Source: Trichobilharzia szidati (lineage: Eukaryota > Platyhelminthes > Trematoda > Strigeidida > Schistosomatidae). From it: a DNA stretch of 64,000 nucleotides. The notes under the pieces were generated by a model. The model saw nothing but the letters and a program-made list of their open reading frames with translations. It was not told the origin of the DNA and made no database searches. Below, one piece after another: positions 36,450 through 47,291 of the stretch. Location of the stretch: positions 66,570,416-66,634,415 of the forward strand of contig OX235271.1 in the NCBI GenBank assembly GCA_944472155.2, in the 5' to 3' direction. The number at the start of each line of letters is the position of its first letter. The first letter of the stretch is position 1. Made by a program: the position numbers and the translations under genes.

Positions 36450-37725
36450 CCTGTATGGCAATGTGAGGGGGCTAAGGGGGAAAAAAGGTTAACTCAGAAA
36501 CCTCCAGTCGCACCTACAACTTAAAATAATAATCCTTACTGAAACCTGAATAAACAAGCTATCGCCGACAACGAAATCAGTAGAGGCGATGTAGGTCTGG
36601 TGAGGAGAGACAAGGACAAGGGAGGAGAACTGTCAATGTTCAGGTCTAAATACATTGGATTTAACGCTGTCCTTAGAAGGCCTTCAGCAGCAATGTGCAA
36701 TAACCAACGCGAAGAAACAGAACACGGATCGGTGACTAGAGGATGCTTTATTCTTGCACCAATATGGAGCCAACTATAAGGTTATTATACACAAAGTCTA
36801 AGAATAAATGTCATAAAAATTAATCACAGTAATACTTCTGTTAGTATTTCTCCGTCCTCTAACGAACAGCGTACGATGGAACGATGACTGCAGTATCGGT
36901 GACTCCCGCCAAAATATGGAGTTGGTTTTGAGTAAACAACCATGAATTGATCATCCATTCTTCAACTATATTAACAGGGAGTTGCCATAAACTTTGACAC
37001 GCAACTTAAATATGTACGTTCAGTAGACCCACCACTTACTGATCCCACTGGACTTCTCTAGGTGTCATTTCACCATAGGCCACACCAAGCACTAACTCGG
37101 TGACGATCACTCACCTGTGAGACAGTGCACCACCAACTACTGTTCAACACCATCACAGTAATACGGGACTTGGGCTATGACCAAATCAAGATAGCTGGAA
37201 ATTTCACTGCCCCGCCCTTGAACCTGGGAGGATTATGCTCAGAGAAAATTCGGTGAGAATCTATTACAAGCCATTAGAAATACGGGGGTGCGTGAGAATG
37301 TTGGAGACGACGCTGGGTGGAGCCACATTGCAAAATCATCGAAACTAGATTATATCCTAACTAGTGACCAACTACTCGCCGAAAACGTCGATATCATGAT
37401 TTCTCAGGAAGTAGTGACCCCATGGCCATGGATAACAATCCTCTCTGTTAGCGCCTACAGTGGGATGCTACGCGACCATGTTTGTGCTATAACAAGTTGG
37501 ACTAAGATGGAATGCAGAGGCTTTTGTCCGATACAGAATGGCTCATAGAATGGGCTGAGTTATCTGTGAATGAACAGTCAGAAGTCGTAAAACGGACTAT
37601 TCACGCAGCGATCATGGATACCGCCCCTCTAGTCACAACACAGCCAAAGAAAAGGTCCTCATGGCTAAAGGGAGTTACACAACATATTCTACAAGAAGGG
37701 CGGAAGGCTTCGAATACGTGGTGAA
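36450..37725 (+). pseudogene. CR1-A endonuclease region
   Basis: Plus-strand reading: LYGNVRGLRGKKG, then KIIILTETWINKL (the catalytic Glu is in TETW), then after an interruption IKIAGNFTAPPLN. The last corresponds to the usual 'GDFNAP', so the first Asp is changed to Asn. SSKLDYILTSDQLL comes near the end of the domain. A linker follows at 37512-37724 (LLSDTEWLIEWAELSVNEQS). This fold nicks target DNA to prime reverse transcription. Stops and the lost active-site residue make it non-functional. Confidence 0.6.
36700..37015. repeat. Unidentified block interrupting the CR1-A endonuclease
   Basis: Endonuclease coding stops after about 36695 and resumes at about 37015. The intervening 300 bases are AT-rich and not coding. 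Part of it (cagtaatacttctgttagta) resembles 53757-53780 (cataataatacttctgatgg), hinting at a shared repeat such as a solo LTR. No target duplication identified. Confidence 0.35.
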
Positions 37726-37839
37726 TATCCAAGAGTCAGACTGATCACGATGCATACCTGAAACCGAGGAATTGGAGCAACAAAACAGTCAGGAGATACA
37801 GGAGGTAACTTCAGTCTAACCTAGCCAATAAACTCAAGG

Positions 37840-38183
37840 AGAACTCAAAAATCCCATACAGATTCGTGTCGGAGAGAAAGCCAACCAACCAGGGGCATGC
37901 ATTGTAGTGGTTCAAAAAAGGTCAATACCTCACTAGTCTGGAAATGGCTGAAACATTCAGTTTGGCTTTCGCAAAATAGTTTAACAGCAATATATTTATT
38001 ATTGGTACGGACCAAAATGGCGGCATTGCTGTTTCACCGGAAGAAAACCTAGTGGCTACTCCCCAGGTTAACCCAACAATAGTACTAGGAAAGCTACAGA
38101 GACTCACATCTGGAAAGTCCTTAGGTTGTGATGACATACGGCCATCTGTTCTAAAACAGTGCGCCGAATCTCTCCGTGAACCT
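37840..38183 (+). pseudogene. CR1-A reverse transcriptase, N-terminal stub
   Basis: It reads SERKPTNQGHAL, then YLTSLEMAETFSLAFAK, and LTSGKSLGCDDIRPSVLKQC. These align directly with SERKPTNQGACN, LTSLEMAETFSLAFHR and LASGKSAGCDDIRPSVLKQC of CR1-B, so the two copies belong to closely related families. Stops interrupt it. Similarity ends abruptly at AESLREP (38183), where Gypsy integrase on the opposite strand begins. Confidence 0.7.
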
Positions 38184-38880
38184 TAAGTTGTTGATTAAAA
38201 CTCCCTATCATTCCACTAGGTGATTGGCAGTATGCCACCGTTCGAATACGTTTGCAGTCCAACAGTTCTAAAAGCTTTTCAATGACTACAGATTCAAATT
38301 GTTGCCAATAGTCAGCTGTCACCATTGAAGAGCATCCAAACTGTGCAACCCATCTTTCCATGAATACTTGGCAGATTGTTTCAGCTCCTGTATCTCCCTT
38401 AGGGATAGTTTCTGGCCTTCGAGTAATGCAACCTACTCATGTGGGTAGGTATGAGTGGCTATTAATAAGAAATAGTGTACAGATGATGTCCAGATGAACA
38501 TGGCCAAAACATCCATCAGGCATGGCGATTGATCCAATCGGAGCAACGTTGTGCTTATGATTCTTGGAGTGTTGACATTGAATGCAATAATAATCCCATT
38601 CATGCACACATTAGTTAAATCCGGACCAGGGAAATCTAGCTGGTATCGGTTTGTCTAGAGCACATATTCCAAGATGTGAAAGGTTGCGTAGGCATCAAAT
38701 ACGGCATGGCGTAAAGACAGAGGAACAACTGGTCTTCGGTTACTTGTGGACATGTCACTAACTTTGATATCCTCAATATCGGGAAGAGGCACACGATCTT
38801 ACTTCAGGGGAGTATTATCATAAAGTTTATATATATTCAAGTCAGACAGCTGGAGCTCTGCCATTTTTCACAAGTTAATG
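38184..38880 (-). pseudogene. Gypsy-1 integrase, truncated
   Basis: Minus-strand reading gives YYCIQCQHSKNHKHN (the zinc-finger CxxC end), then FGHVHLDIICTLFLINSHSY with the first catalytic Asp. GDTGAETICQVFMERWVAQF follows, then GCSSMVTADYWQQFES with the second Asp. The domain stops at SFNQQLK, just after the third catalytic position, where the expected Glu (usually in a ..VERFH.. motif) reads IGSFN. Integrase inserts the LTR-element cDNA. Stops, frame changes and truncation make this dead. Confidence 0.75.
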
Positions 38881-39290
38881 GCTGGCGGAACCGTCAAGAT
38901 ACAAATTCGCAACAAGGTATCTGTCAGGGGATGTTCTGCACCAGCAACATGTTGGATGTTCGATGTGGACTGTGGAATGTAATCCAAATGACGTAGCAGT
39001 CTGAGGGGCATAAATCAAAGGTCTGCAGTCTGTAAAAACAGCAAGCTGAAGATCTCCAACAAGGCGACAAATGCGTTTGATGGGAGAAGAGATGAAAGGA
39101 GTTTACGTGTCCGAAACTCCTATATTTCATTTCACATGCAGACGGCTTCTAGTAGAAGAAAGCTAGAGGTGTCCAGGTAATATTCGTAAGCTGTTATGGG
39201 ACAGCTCCTATATCCGTGTTAGACGCATCCACAGATATGCTGAGGGGAAGCACATATCCAGATGCATTAATATGGTTGCGTCTACAATGG
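38881..39290 (-). pseudogene. Gypsy-1 RNase H region
   Basis: It reads LSISVDASNTDIGAVP (the DAS catalytic motif), then NITWTPLAFFY, KPSACEMKYRSFG and LVGDLQLAVFTDCRPLIYAP. These are the usual successive motifs of the Ty3/Gypsy RNase H domain. Several stops interrupt it. It directly continues the RT sequence that ends at 42739 once the RTE-B insert is removed. Confidence 0.75.
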
Positions 39291-39559
39291 CAATAACCTC
39301 ACCTAGTTAACTAGCCGGTCCCAAGTCCGGGTGAAGAGGAACAGTTGGCTGGCAACTCCACATTACCAAATCTTTCAAACCGCTAGGGAAACTTCAGCAC
39401 AGCAAATATATTAAAAATACAAAAACTTCAAAGAACGATCTTATCCTTCGCTGGAATCGGAGAGGCAAAATGACACAGCTGGCGGTGAAAGCCTTCGGGA
39501 AACCAGTCAACCGATGTGTCCTCTCTCGATGAAAGCAACAGTAAGAATAGATACGTAAA

Positions 39560-40775
39560 ATATCCATACAATGAACGAGACTGGGAAGGCTGCCTAGGTA
39601 GCCAAAGAAATGAGAAGATATATTATAGAAGTGCTGGGAATCTGTGAGAGCAGATGGAATGTCTCTGGACTGTCAAAATTGTTGGCTAGAGAGTCTATAA
39701 TCTACTCCGGTCTGGTCGCCCAGATGACAACAACGAGCACACTGAGGTAGTGAGTGGCTATCATCATGTCACTAGTGGCAGCCAAAGCCCTATTGCAGGG
39801 GGAACCAATATCCTCTCGCAGGATCATGACAGGAAGATTCAACTCAAAATGGAGGCAGCGCAGTTACAATCGTCCAATGCTACGCATAGTGCTGCAAACA
39901 ACGCGGAACAAGAAAAGAAGGAGGATTTTTACAGGCAAATACAAGTAATAATGGACAGCATCCTAAATGGTGACATCAAAATCGTCATGGGCAATATGAA
40001 TGCCAAACTGGGACCTGATAATACAGGAAAAAACTAATTATGGGTCGAGAGGCTCTCGGAGAAAAGAATGAGAACAGAGAACTATTCTTAGACTTCTGCG
40101 CTTTTAATTATTTGGTGATTGGAGTCAGCATGTACAAGCACAAGGATATACACAAAGCAACATGGATTTCGCCTGTCAGACACACTACGAACCAGATAGG
40201 TTTCATCTCAGTGCTGCTCAAGGAAGTGGAGACGCAGCCTGCCGAATACAAAGACGGGAAAGGGAGTAGATGCGGGCCCAGACCATCATCCAGTTCAAGG
40301 AACCTTCAAGGTGAGGCTGAAATCCATGAAAACAAATGGAGACAGACCACAATTCAAGTTCAACATTCAGAAATTGAAAGACAAAACTACAATAAATGCC
40401 TTCACTAGAGATCAGATGAGAGCAAATTCGGACCCACTACGTGGCATCACTGAGGAAATCTGTGTGGAAGAGTGTTGGAACTATATTAAAGCGATATTTA
40501 AGGAAACGTGTACAACTGTTCTAGGAAGAAGGGAGAGACAAAACAAGGAATGACTGTCAACGGATAAATGGAAGCTAATCGAGGAGAGGAAGATAGTGAA
40601 AGAGGAGATGTCCCAATGCAAAGATGGACAACAGAAGGAGAAGCTGAGTTCAGTGTACACTGCACTGAATAAAGAAGTGAAAAAGAGTGCTAGGAAAGAC
40701 AAACGACAATTCTACGACACACTGGCAACTGAAACAGACCAGGTCGCAGGGAAAAGAGACATCAAGACACTATGA
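39560..40775 (+). pseudogene. RTE-B endonuclease and linker, decayed
   Basis: Reading frames give QVAKEMRRYIIEVLGICESR followed by WNVSGLSKLL (catalytic Glu in ESR), then ILNGDIKIVMGNMNAKLGPD (the 'GDFNAKLG' motif with Asp changed to Asn). LFLDFCAFNYLVIGVSMYKH follows, then the ATW.SP..TTNQI motif. The linker follows (KKSARKDKRQFYDTLATETD). This is the nicking endonuclease of RTE elements. The changed catalytic Asp and frame breaks make it inactive. Confidence 0.7.
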
Positions 40776-41272
40776 AGTGGACCTAGCAACTGAGTATGTT
40801 TATGTACGCAATTAAAAAGGGCAGAACAAATACTAACGAGCGTGTATATGTAAGATATTCATTTTTTTAAGTTAGTATACACAAAAAACTGAAGTTATTT
40901 GAAAAAAACTATAATAGTCACAAAATACTCAAAATATAGACGTACGAAATAATAGGGATAAAATTGTCCTTTTGTTGGTTATGGAAATCCTCAACTACAC
41001 CTCAGAGATGTCAACCGTTGGAGAGATTCTGTGTAGAGAAAAGCAGATTGTAGCAAAATATCTTATGTGGATATGTCAATCAGTGAGAGACAGAGTTAGT
41101 CAGCAGATGTGATGAGCGAGAGAAAAACAGATTCGTTCATTGCGCGCTGTCCAAGGTTAAGTCCTTTTCAGTCCCACGTAACAACCACGGTTTTCATTGG
41201 ATTACTCATTTTTCGGTGAATATATAATCTGATGTTTTTCGGCCGCCACATATATATCAAATAACCAAGTCT
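40776..41272. repeat. Unidentified 0.5-kb insertion within the RTE-B copy
   Basis: RTE-B coding runs to AGKRDIKTL (40775) and resumes at ITKSLSDRRSTQMMKPIKDA (about 41260). The AT-rich block between is not coding. It begins tgaagtggacctagc and ends near ttcggccgccacatata. The TG...CA ends would suit a solo LTR, but I see no target duplication or clear terminal repeat. Confidence 0.45.
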
Positions 41273-42570
41273 CTATCCGACAGGAGATCAACCCAGATGA
41301 TGAAACCAATAAAAGATGCTCAAGGAAACATGATCACTAAGGAAGGGGAACAAATCAAACATTGGGCTGATCACTTCAAAGGGCTCTTGAATCGACCGTC
41401 ACCGGCAACTCGCCCAGAAATATCACCAACAGCACGCACACAACTGCCTGACAATGGACACCACTCCTCCAACGAAGGACGAAATCTTGAATGCGATCAA
41501 GCTATTGAAGTCTGGCCTGGAAGGCGGCAGGGCAAGATGGAATTCCCCCAGAAACACTGAATATGGCCCCAGGGATTACGACAGATGTTCTCGCTCTATT
41601 ATATGCAAAAAGTTTGAAAAGAAGGAAAGCTACTCACTGATTGGAAGAAGAGCGACTTAGGCCGCTGCAAGAACTGGGGTGGAATAATGCTCTTGTCCAC
41701 GCCAAGTAAAATACTTTTTTGCATCATCCTGGAGGGAATAAAGAATGCACTAGATACACAACTCCACCAGCCGGAACAATGTGGATTCGGGGAAGGCAAG
41801 TCAGGGGGTGACCAAATTGCATCTCCACGCATCGTCAACGAATGAAACATGGAATGACAGTCAAATCTCTACCTCAACTTCCTAAACTTCGACAAGGCCT
41901 TCGATAGAGCAGAACTGGTTGACAAGTAATTTGGAAACTACTTCAGCACTACGACATGCAGTGCCTGAAGTCTGTGTAAACCTCATTCAACAGCTAAATG
42001 ACAATTCCGTGTGTCAAGTTATCCACAGCGGAAATTTCAGCGAGGCGTCTGAAGTGACTACAAGAGTAGGACAAAGCTGGTAGACTATTATCACCGATGA
42101 TATTCTTAAATGTAGTGGACTGGATCATGCGTCAGACTGTTGGAGTCGAGGAGTCAGGAATACGCTAGACGAGCGATAAGAAGACTCTAGAAGATCTGGA
42201 TTTTGCAGATGATATATGTCTAATGCCACGCAAACTCGAAGACCTGCGGGCGGAAACCAAAAAACTGGCTGAAGAGGTAGAGAAGACAGGACTCAAGGTG
42301 AACATAGCCGAGACGGAGGTGATGAAGATAACCAATCAATAACAACACCACCCAGCAACAATCAGCACCGACGTGAGAGATTTAACAGAGGTTACCTTCT
42401 TCACTTATTTGGGAAGCATCGTTTCAACTACAAGTGGAACGGAAGAAGATCTCAAAGTCAGGTTCCGAAAGGCAAGATACGCCTTCATCAACCTGAAACC
42501 AGTTTGGAAGTCTTTCGCACTCAGAATAATGGACAAGATTCGCATTTTCAACGCCAATGTAAAGCCAGAA
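41273..42570 (+). pseudogene. RTE-B reverse transcriptase, decayed
   Basis: It reads GEQIKHWADHFKGLLNRPSP, then after frame changes LYLNFLNFDKAFDRAELVDK (catalytic block A). LEDLDFADDICLMPRKLEDL follows with the FADD box kept, then FFTYLGSIVSTTSGTEEDLK and LRIMDKIRIFNANVK. The C-terminal domain after NVK is deleted, and the sequence jumps almost directly to the 3' end. Many stops. It is older than the RTE-B copy at 61.8 kb. Confidence 0.75.
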
Positions 42571-42738
42571 ACTTAGGGTGACATGGGGGAGATTGTGTGA
42601 GGAGGAGATGAGAGAGTTTGGTAAATCGTGGACACAGCTGAAGAGGACGGCAGAAAACAGAAGAAAGTGGAGATGTGTTGTTGAAGCCCTATGTTTCACA
42701 TGGAACCCTAGGGAATAATAAACAGAAATACAACAACC

Positions 42739-43499
42739 ATCTTGATTTGCTCGGATGCTTCCAGTGCTTCAGGAGTAAACATCAGTTTTTTGCACTAAAC
42801 TTCCAAAGGATTAGTCAGTGCCCTAAAAATTCGCGTGAGTTGAGGAATAAAATGATGGTAGTAACTTAAAACGCCAAGAAATTTGCTCCTTGATTTCAGG
42901 GATGTTGACATTGAGAAGTTTCAAACTGCCTGGATCTCTTCTTGCAAAGTTATATAGGAGAATTGACTTCAAGCTTTATTTTTCCCAGATATTTGTATTA
43001 CATTCATCTGATATCTGGGTTTTTTGTCAATGCGAAGACAATATTTCTATATCTCCCACGAAAGTTTAGGGTGGCACACTAATCTGGTATTGGCTCAGTT
43101 GACTATTGCCAAGTTTCTGGCCAGTTGATGAAAACCCTTATGATAGATGAGCACAATCTCCAATTATCGTTCAGAGAGGCGTAAGCGAAGTTGAATCCAT
43201 GGAAGACATCATGAATGAGATGCCAAAATATCTGTGCTGCGTTTCGTAAACCAAAAGGCGTGCGAAGAAAGTCAAGCAGATTAAAAGGGGTACTGACTGC
43301 CACCTTCGGGCCATCATCATAGTTTACGGGGACTTAACAATAAGCACGTATCAGATCGAGCTTGCTGAAAACATCTGAGCCTCCCGAAGATGTCAGGACG
43401 TTTATGTGCAGGACTGGACAGCAACATGGGGCTCTCTGGGAATTAAGCCCTTGATAATCACCATAAGACCTCCAGTCCATGGCAGTACTTTTGGGCACC
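42739..43499 (-). pseudogene. Gypsy-1 reverse transcriptase, main part
   Basis: Minus-strand reading: VVPKSTAMDWRSYGDYQGLN, then SDVFSKLDLIRAYC (catalytic block A, with the Asp), VAVSTPFNLLDFLRTPFGLR followed by NAAQIFW, and FAYASLNDNWRL. The last is where Y-x-D-D should be; here it reads SLND. The connector follows (KSRSKFLGVLSYYHHFIPQL). Stops and the degraded YxDD box make it inactive. It continues directly from the 47.29-kb piece once RTE-A is removed. Confidence 0.8.
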
Positions 43500-43511
43500 A
43501 CATGTAGAAGT
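43500..43511. repeat. Target-site duplication, copy 1 (acatgtagaagt)
   Basis: Exact 12-base match to 47280-47291, flanking the RTE-A insertion. Flanking bases differ on both sides. Confidence 0.9.
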
Positions 43512-43768
43512 CTGTCTGTTTCCGATATAGAACTTTGCACATATGTGCGGCAGTTCAAGTCGCCACACTCCATGTAGCACACAAAGGAAGAGAAGAAAGT
43601 GGAAGAAATGCATAATAGAGACAGTAAACGGAGGTGTGGGACAAAGGAGTAGTAATAACGAAGAACAAAACAGTTTAATTGGAAATCATAGGTCACAAGG
43701 AGTGGATGCATCTGCGCCACTGAGAACGATTTTGAGCCATGTCACCAATTGTTTCCAATCATTGGTTT

Positions 43769-45730
43769 TTACCGTCCCGAAGATCCCAACCAGGAAGCCA
43801 GTCTACACCTTCCTACGTGGCTTAGACTAACTGTTGTAGATCTCATTGACTGGTGCCATGTTTCGGTATGACCGCTGCTAGCTCTTTGCCGGTCTGACCC
43901 TATATCAGCTAACATTGCCCGTCGAGGAAGGCGACGACTAGGCATACGTAACACATGTCCTAACCATCTCAGTTGATGTAGCTTCACAGCCTCGTCGATT
44001 GATTTCCTTTCCTTATCTAGCACTCGACCGATGCCTAACCTCAATATTGCTCACCTTATTCTACCACTTCACACGGGTGATGGAACGCAGGCACCTATGA
44101 TCAAAGACAGTTAGTGTTTTCATATCTTCCACTCTCAATGGCCAGGTCTCACAGCCACAAAGGAGGACGGAGCGGACTGATGAGCAGTATACACGCTCTT
44201 TGGTCGATGGACAGACGGATATCACGTCTACGCCAGAGATGGCGTAAACTGGCATATGCGAAACTAGCCCTCTGTATCCATGCTGAGATTTCGTCAGAGA
44301 TCAACCCGTTGGGGCTGTTGGTACTTCTGAATTAAATGAAGCGGTCAGCGTGTTCTACCACTTCACTTCCTATTTCCAATCTAGGAGTCGGTGTAGTCCA
44401 ATCCTGTAACATCATCTTGCATTTGGCGGGAGCGAATCGCATGCCAAACATTCTTAGATGGCAGCTCAAGGTGTTCAGAAGACTCTGCATTTTGTCAGCG
44501 TCTCCACGTAGAAGGACTATACCATCTGCATATTCTAAGTCGACGAGATTATTCCCTGGTAGCAAGTCAATCCCTGAGTCTCTGAAGTGAGTTAAGGTTA
44601 AGTCCATTAGCACATCTAAGATGAAGTTGAATAGAAATGGGCATAATGGGCATCCTTGAGGGACGCCACTAGTCGTCACTAATTCAGATGACAACTTGCC
44701 GTAAGCCCTCACCTGGCTGCATGAGTGCGAGTAGAGTGCCTCAATCAGTGCAATGTATTTTCTCGTATTCCGTTTACAGCCAAGCGTCGCCAGAGAACCT
44801 CTCAGTCGACAGAATAGAATGCCGCCTTTAGGTCAAGAAATATAATGATTGTTGGACGCCGGTAGGAATGCCTATGTTCTAGAATCTGTCAGAGGATGAA
44901 GATATGATCAATACACTCTCTTCCTGGCTTAAAGCCTGCCTAGTTTTCTCGTGTTTGTGCCTTCCGAGCCCCACTTAGTCTACGCAATACTATTGAGCCT
45001 AGGACTTTAGATACTATATTAGTCAAGCTGATCCCTCTGTGATTATCACAAGAAAACTTGTCTCCCTTCTTGTATATCGGGATAATCAGTGACTTAAACC
45101 AACCCGACGGGACTTCCTCTGATTCCCAGATGCTGTCTAGTACCTCAGTTAATGCAGACAGTAAACTGTCTCCACCGTACTTAAATACCTCTGGAGTGAT
45201 TCCATCAGGTCCTGCTGCTTTACCTCGTTTCAGACTAGTGGCAGCTTTAGTAACCTCAGTTAAGGAAGGAGGACCTGTGTCTATATCCCATTCAGGGAGG
45301 TGTTGGATGTTCGGCAGGTTAAGCGTGGCCGTAGGCCAGTGAAACTGCCCCTCACATTGCTCTTTCCAGCGTTCCAGTCCTCTATCCTGGGAGCTAATTA
45401 TGGTGCCATTTTTCTCAGAGATTGTTTCACTTATCATATGCCTTTTGCCACCTGTTTCCCTGATAAGCCTAAATAGTTGTCTGGTGTTGCCAATCGCCGA
45501 TGCCTTTTCCATCTCTTTCGCTTTTGTCGCCCACCACTGTTTACGGTCGTTGCGAAGCCTTTTTGTTAGTTTCCGTTTAAGAACCTTTCGCTCCTCATCA
45601 TAATCGGAGCTCGCTGGAATCAGTCTTCTTGCGTCAATCAGTTCGGATGAGGCGGTAGAGATCCAGTGGCTTTTATTAACTTTAGGTTTTAGCTTATTAA
45701 CAGCTTTCACAGATGTGTCTACAGCTAACC
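43769..45730 (-). pseudogene. RTE-A reverse transcriptase and C-terminal domain
   Basis: The frame at 45710-44940 gives the RT N-terminal part (LKRGKAAGPDGITPEVFKYG, SLIIPIYKKGDKFSCDNHRG then ISLTNIVSKVL). A stop-interrupted stretch at about 44930-44780 holds GFKPGRECIDHIFIL and IIIFLDLKAAFYSVD (catalytic block A). At 44712-44332 come VTTSGVPQGCPLCPFLFNFI and LVDLEYADGIVLL, where the usual YADD has become YADG, losing a metal-binding Asp. The C-terminal tail follows at 44255-43769 (WLGHVLRMPSRRLPRRAMLA). RT copies element RNA at the nicked target. Confidence 0.85.
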
Positions 45731-46665
45731 GTATGTTGTGCCAGGCTACCTCGGGGGAAGTCCTTAAATAAGGACTCAGTGTCTCGATCTAGTTGGGGAC
45801 GTAACTGTTTCGCTGCCGTCAATTTCTTATGTCCATTTAGTCGTAAGCATAAACGTGTGCAAACCAGAGCGTGATCAGAGACTACGCACGTGTTCCAGAA
45901 GGAGCGACAATCTTCTACTGATCCTCGCCAACGACACCCTATGGCTATGTGGTCTATCTGATTCCAGCGTCGATTTGGTGATGGAGGTCGCCAGGTTACA
46001 CAATGTCTCTCTTTGTGCCTAAAGTTAGTGCTGACTAGGAACAGATGATTTTCTGGGCAAAACTGAAGAAGGCGATCACCGTTGTCGGTTCGTCGGCAGG
46101 GAACTCCATACGTATCACCTACATACTTCTCAGTCTGGCACAACTTCCCTACTTGGGCATTGAAATCGCCTGCTAAAACAACTATGTCTGAACGTTTTAC
46201 TTTTTGCAGCAAATTAGACAGTTTCAGGTAGAAGTCATCTTTTAGTTCATCCGAACTGCAGTCTATTGAGGCGTAAGCGGAGACTACGAAAAGACAACGA
46301 CGGGTAGCGCCGTCTTTCCTTCTTTTAACGGACCTATTCAGACGGACCGCACACATACGACTATCTACTGGGATTCAGTCAAGAAGTGATTTTTCCGCCC
46401 TAACACTCAGTGCTATCCCTACACCTGCGAGTCCTCGCGAGCTAGCTGAGGGGTGACACCCTTAAAGTGAATTTTGCAGATTCACCTTGTTGACCGGGTG
46501 AGGTCAAGTGAATGACCACATTCGGGTCTTGTATGCGTGTCTCCGAAACACAACATACATCCACGGCTCTAGATACCAGAGTTCTTGCTAGTGATGCCTG
46601 TTTTCCGACTCGGCAGAGGGTCCTGACGTTAAAAGCTCTTACATGGAGTTGGCGACATGGCTTTA
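45697..46665 (-). pseudogene. RTE-A endonuclease
   Basis: It starts at FNVRTLCRVGKQASL and runs through VDVCCVSETRIQDP (catalytic Glu in SETR), IVVLAGDFNAQVGKL (Asp/Asn pair intact), RRWNQIDHIAIGCRW and NTCVVSDHALVCTR (the terminal Asp-His pair). All key residues of the apurinic-type endonuclease are visible. One in-frame TGA lies between LLD and IPVDSRM at about 46378, probably from a Trp codon, with other breaks further 5'. A frameshift at about 45745 breaks the link to RT. The 219-codon open part starts at 46356, but the native domain begins upstream. Confidence 0.85.
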
Positions 46666-46669
46666 AAAG

Positions 46670-47279
46670 GCTATCTGGGGTGTTTCTATGGCTCTCACCT
46701 TTGTTTGTGGGTATAGAGTGAAGTGAAGATGACTCACTAGCCTGCAGAATAGTACTAACTGTAGTAGAGAAGCAAGATGAGGAAAGTGATGTGAGTAAGG
46801 GGGAGTGATGGTAAGGAAGGCTTCGTGTGCCTATGGAAGTGTGTGGGCGGTTGTTACTTCCCGGCTGCCCACACCATGGAAGTTGATTGATTCTTCGGGA
46901 ACCTGAAACAGAAAGAGTGTTGCGTGACCGCAGAGCTCAGGGGACAACTGCTTGAGGCCAGTCACACGCGGCCTGTTTTCGTTTGTTCTTTTTTGTTTTG
47001 TGCGTCTCAGTAGCATATTTATCACTTCTGCCCTGTGATACGGCAGCAGGAAGCGCGGTCGTTGTTAATGCGGGCCCCGGCCGATCCGGCATGATATTTT
47101 GTGAATTTGTTTGAATAATTGTATTGGATTGGGTAGCTGCTTTTCGCCTGACCGCTATCCAAACAACCTTCCTGGCATGGCAGGGCCTGCAGGAACATAA
47201 GTTTCAGCCAGTGTACGTTGTTGGATCATTGCGATATGCAAGCCCGACCACCACGTCAAGGTAGCAGCTATCGGTCGGG
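46670..47279 (-). other. RTE-A leader / 5' UTR
   Basis: No long frame survives. Short readable pieces include MLLRRTKQKRTNENRPRVTG and a Ser-rich stretch before the endonuclease. Whether a small ORF1 existed cannot be told. The 5' boundary is set by the target duplication. Confidence 0.6.
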
Positions 47280-47291
47280 ACATGTAGAAGT
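47280..47291. repeat. Target-site duplication, copy 2 (acatgtagaagt)
   Basis: Exact match to 43500-43511. In the Gypsy frame both copies read as LLHV. Confidence 0.9.

Larger units (their letters stand above)
32380..38183 (+). mobile_element. CR1-A: decayed CR1-like element (ORF1, endonuclease, RT start), interrupted and 3'-truncated
   Basis: The order on + is an ORF1-like region (32.4-33.2 and 35.5-36.4 kb), an apurinic-type endonuclease (36.45-37.5 kb) and the start of RT (37.84-38.18 kb). The last is nearly identical in sense to the equivalent part of CR1-B. The element is interrupted by CR1-B in opposite orientation (about 33.5-35.5 kb) and by an unidentified block at about 36.7-37.0 kb. 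It stops abruptly at 38183, where Gypsy integrase on the other strand begins. Missing its RT core and 3' end, it is inactive. Confidence 0.7.
39299..42730 (+). mobile_element. RTE-B copy inserted in Gypsy-1
   Basis: It starts with a leader shared with the composite SINEs (ctagccggtcccaagtccgg), followed by endonuclease, RT and the family 3' end (gaagccctatgtttcacatg, gaaccctagggaataataaa). It is flanked by caataacc (39291-39298) and caacaacc (42731-42738), a probable 8-bp target duplication with one change. Removing it joins Gypsy RT to RNase H in frame. It has many stops, an internal block of foreign sequence at 40.78-41.27 kb and a deletion near the C-terminus. Confidence 0.8.
43512..47279 (-). 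mobile_element. RTE-A, full-length-sized copy inserted in Gypsy-1
   Basis: A 3768-base element on the minus strand holds a leader of about 600 bases, endonuclease, RT, the C-terminal domain and a 3' UTR. The UTR ends with the family motif gcacatatgtgcaaagttct. It is bounded by an exact 12-bp target duplication that lies in the Gypsy RT frame. It has only a few stops and one clear frameshift, so it is the youngest event in this nest. It is inactive because of those changes and a mutated YADD box. Confidence 0.9.

Noticed and set aside
40776..41272. DNA transposon/MITE with terminal inverted repeats
   Set aside because: The ends (tgaagtggacc and ccgccacatata) are not convincing inverted repeats and no clear duplication flanks them.
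43334..43720. 128-codon minus frame as a gene
   Set aside because: It runs from the RTE-A 3' UTR through the target duplication into Gypsy RT; it is a chance fusion across an insertion junction.
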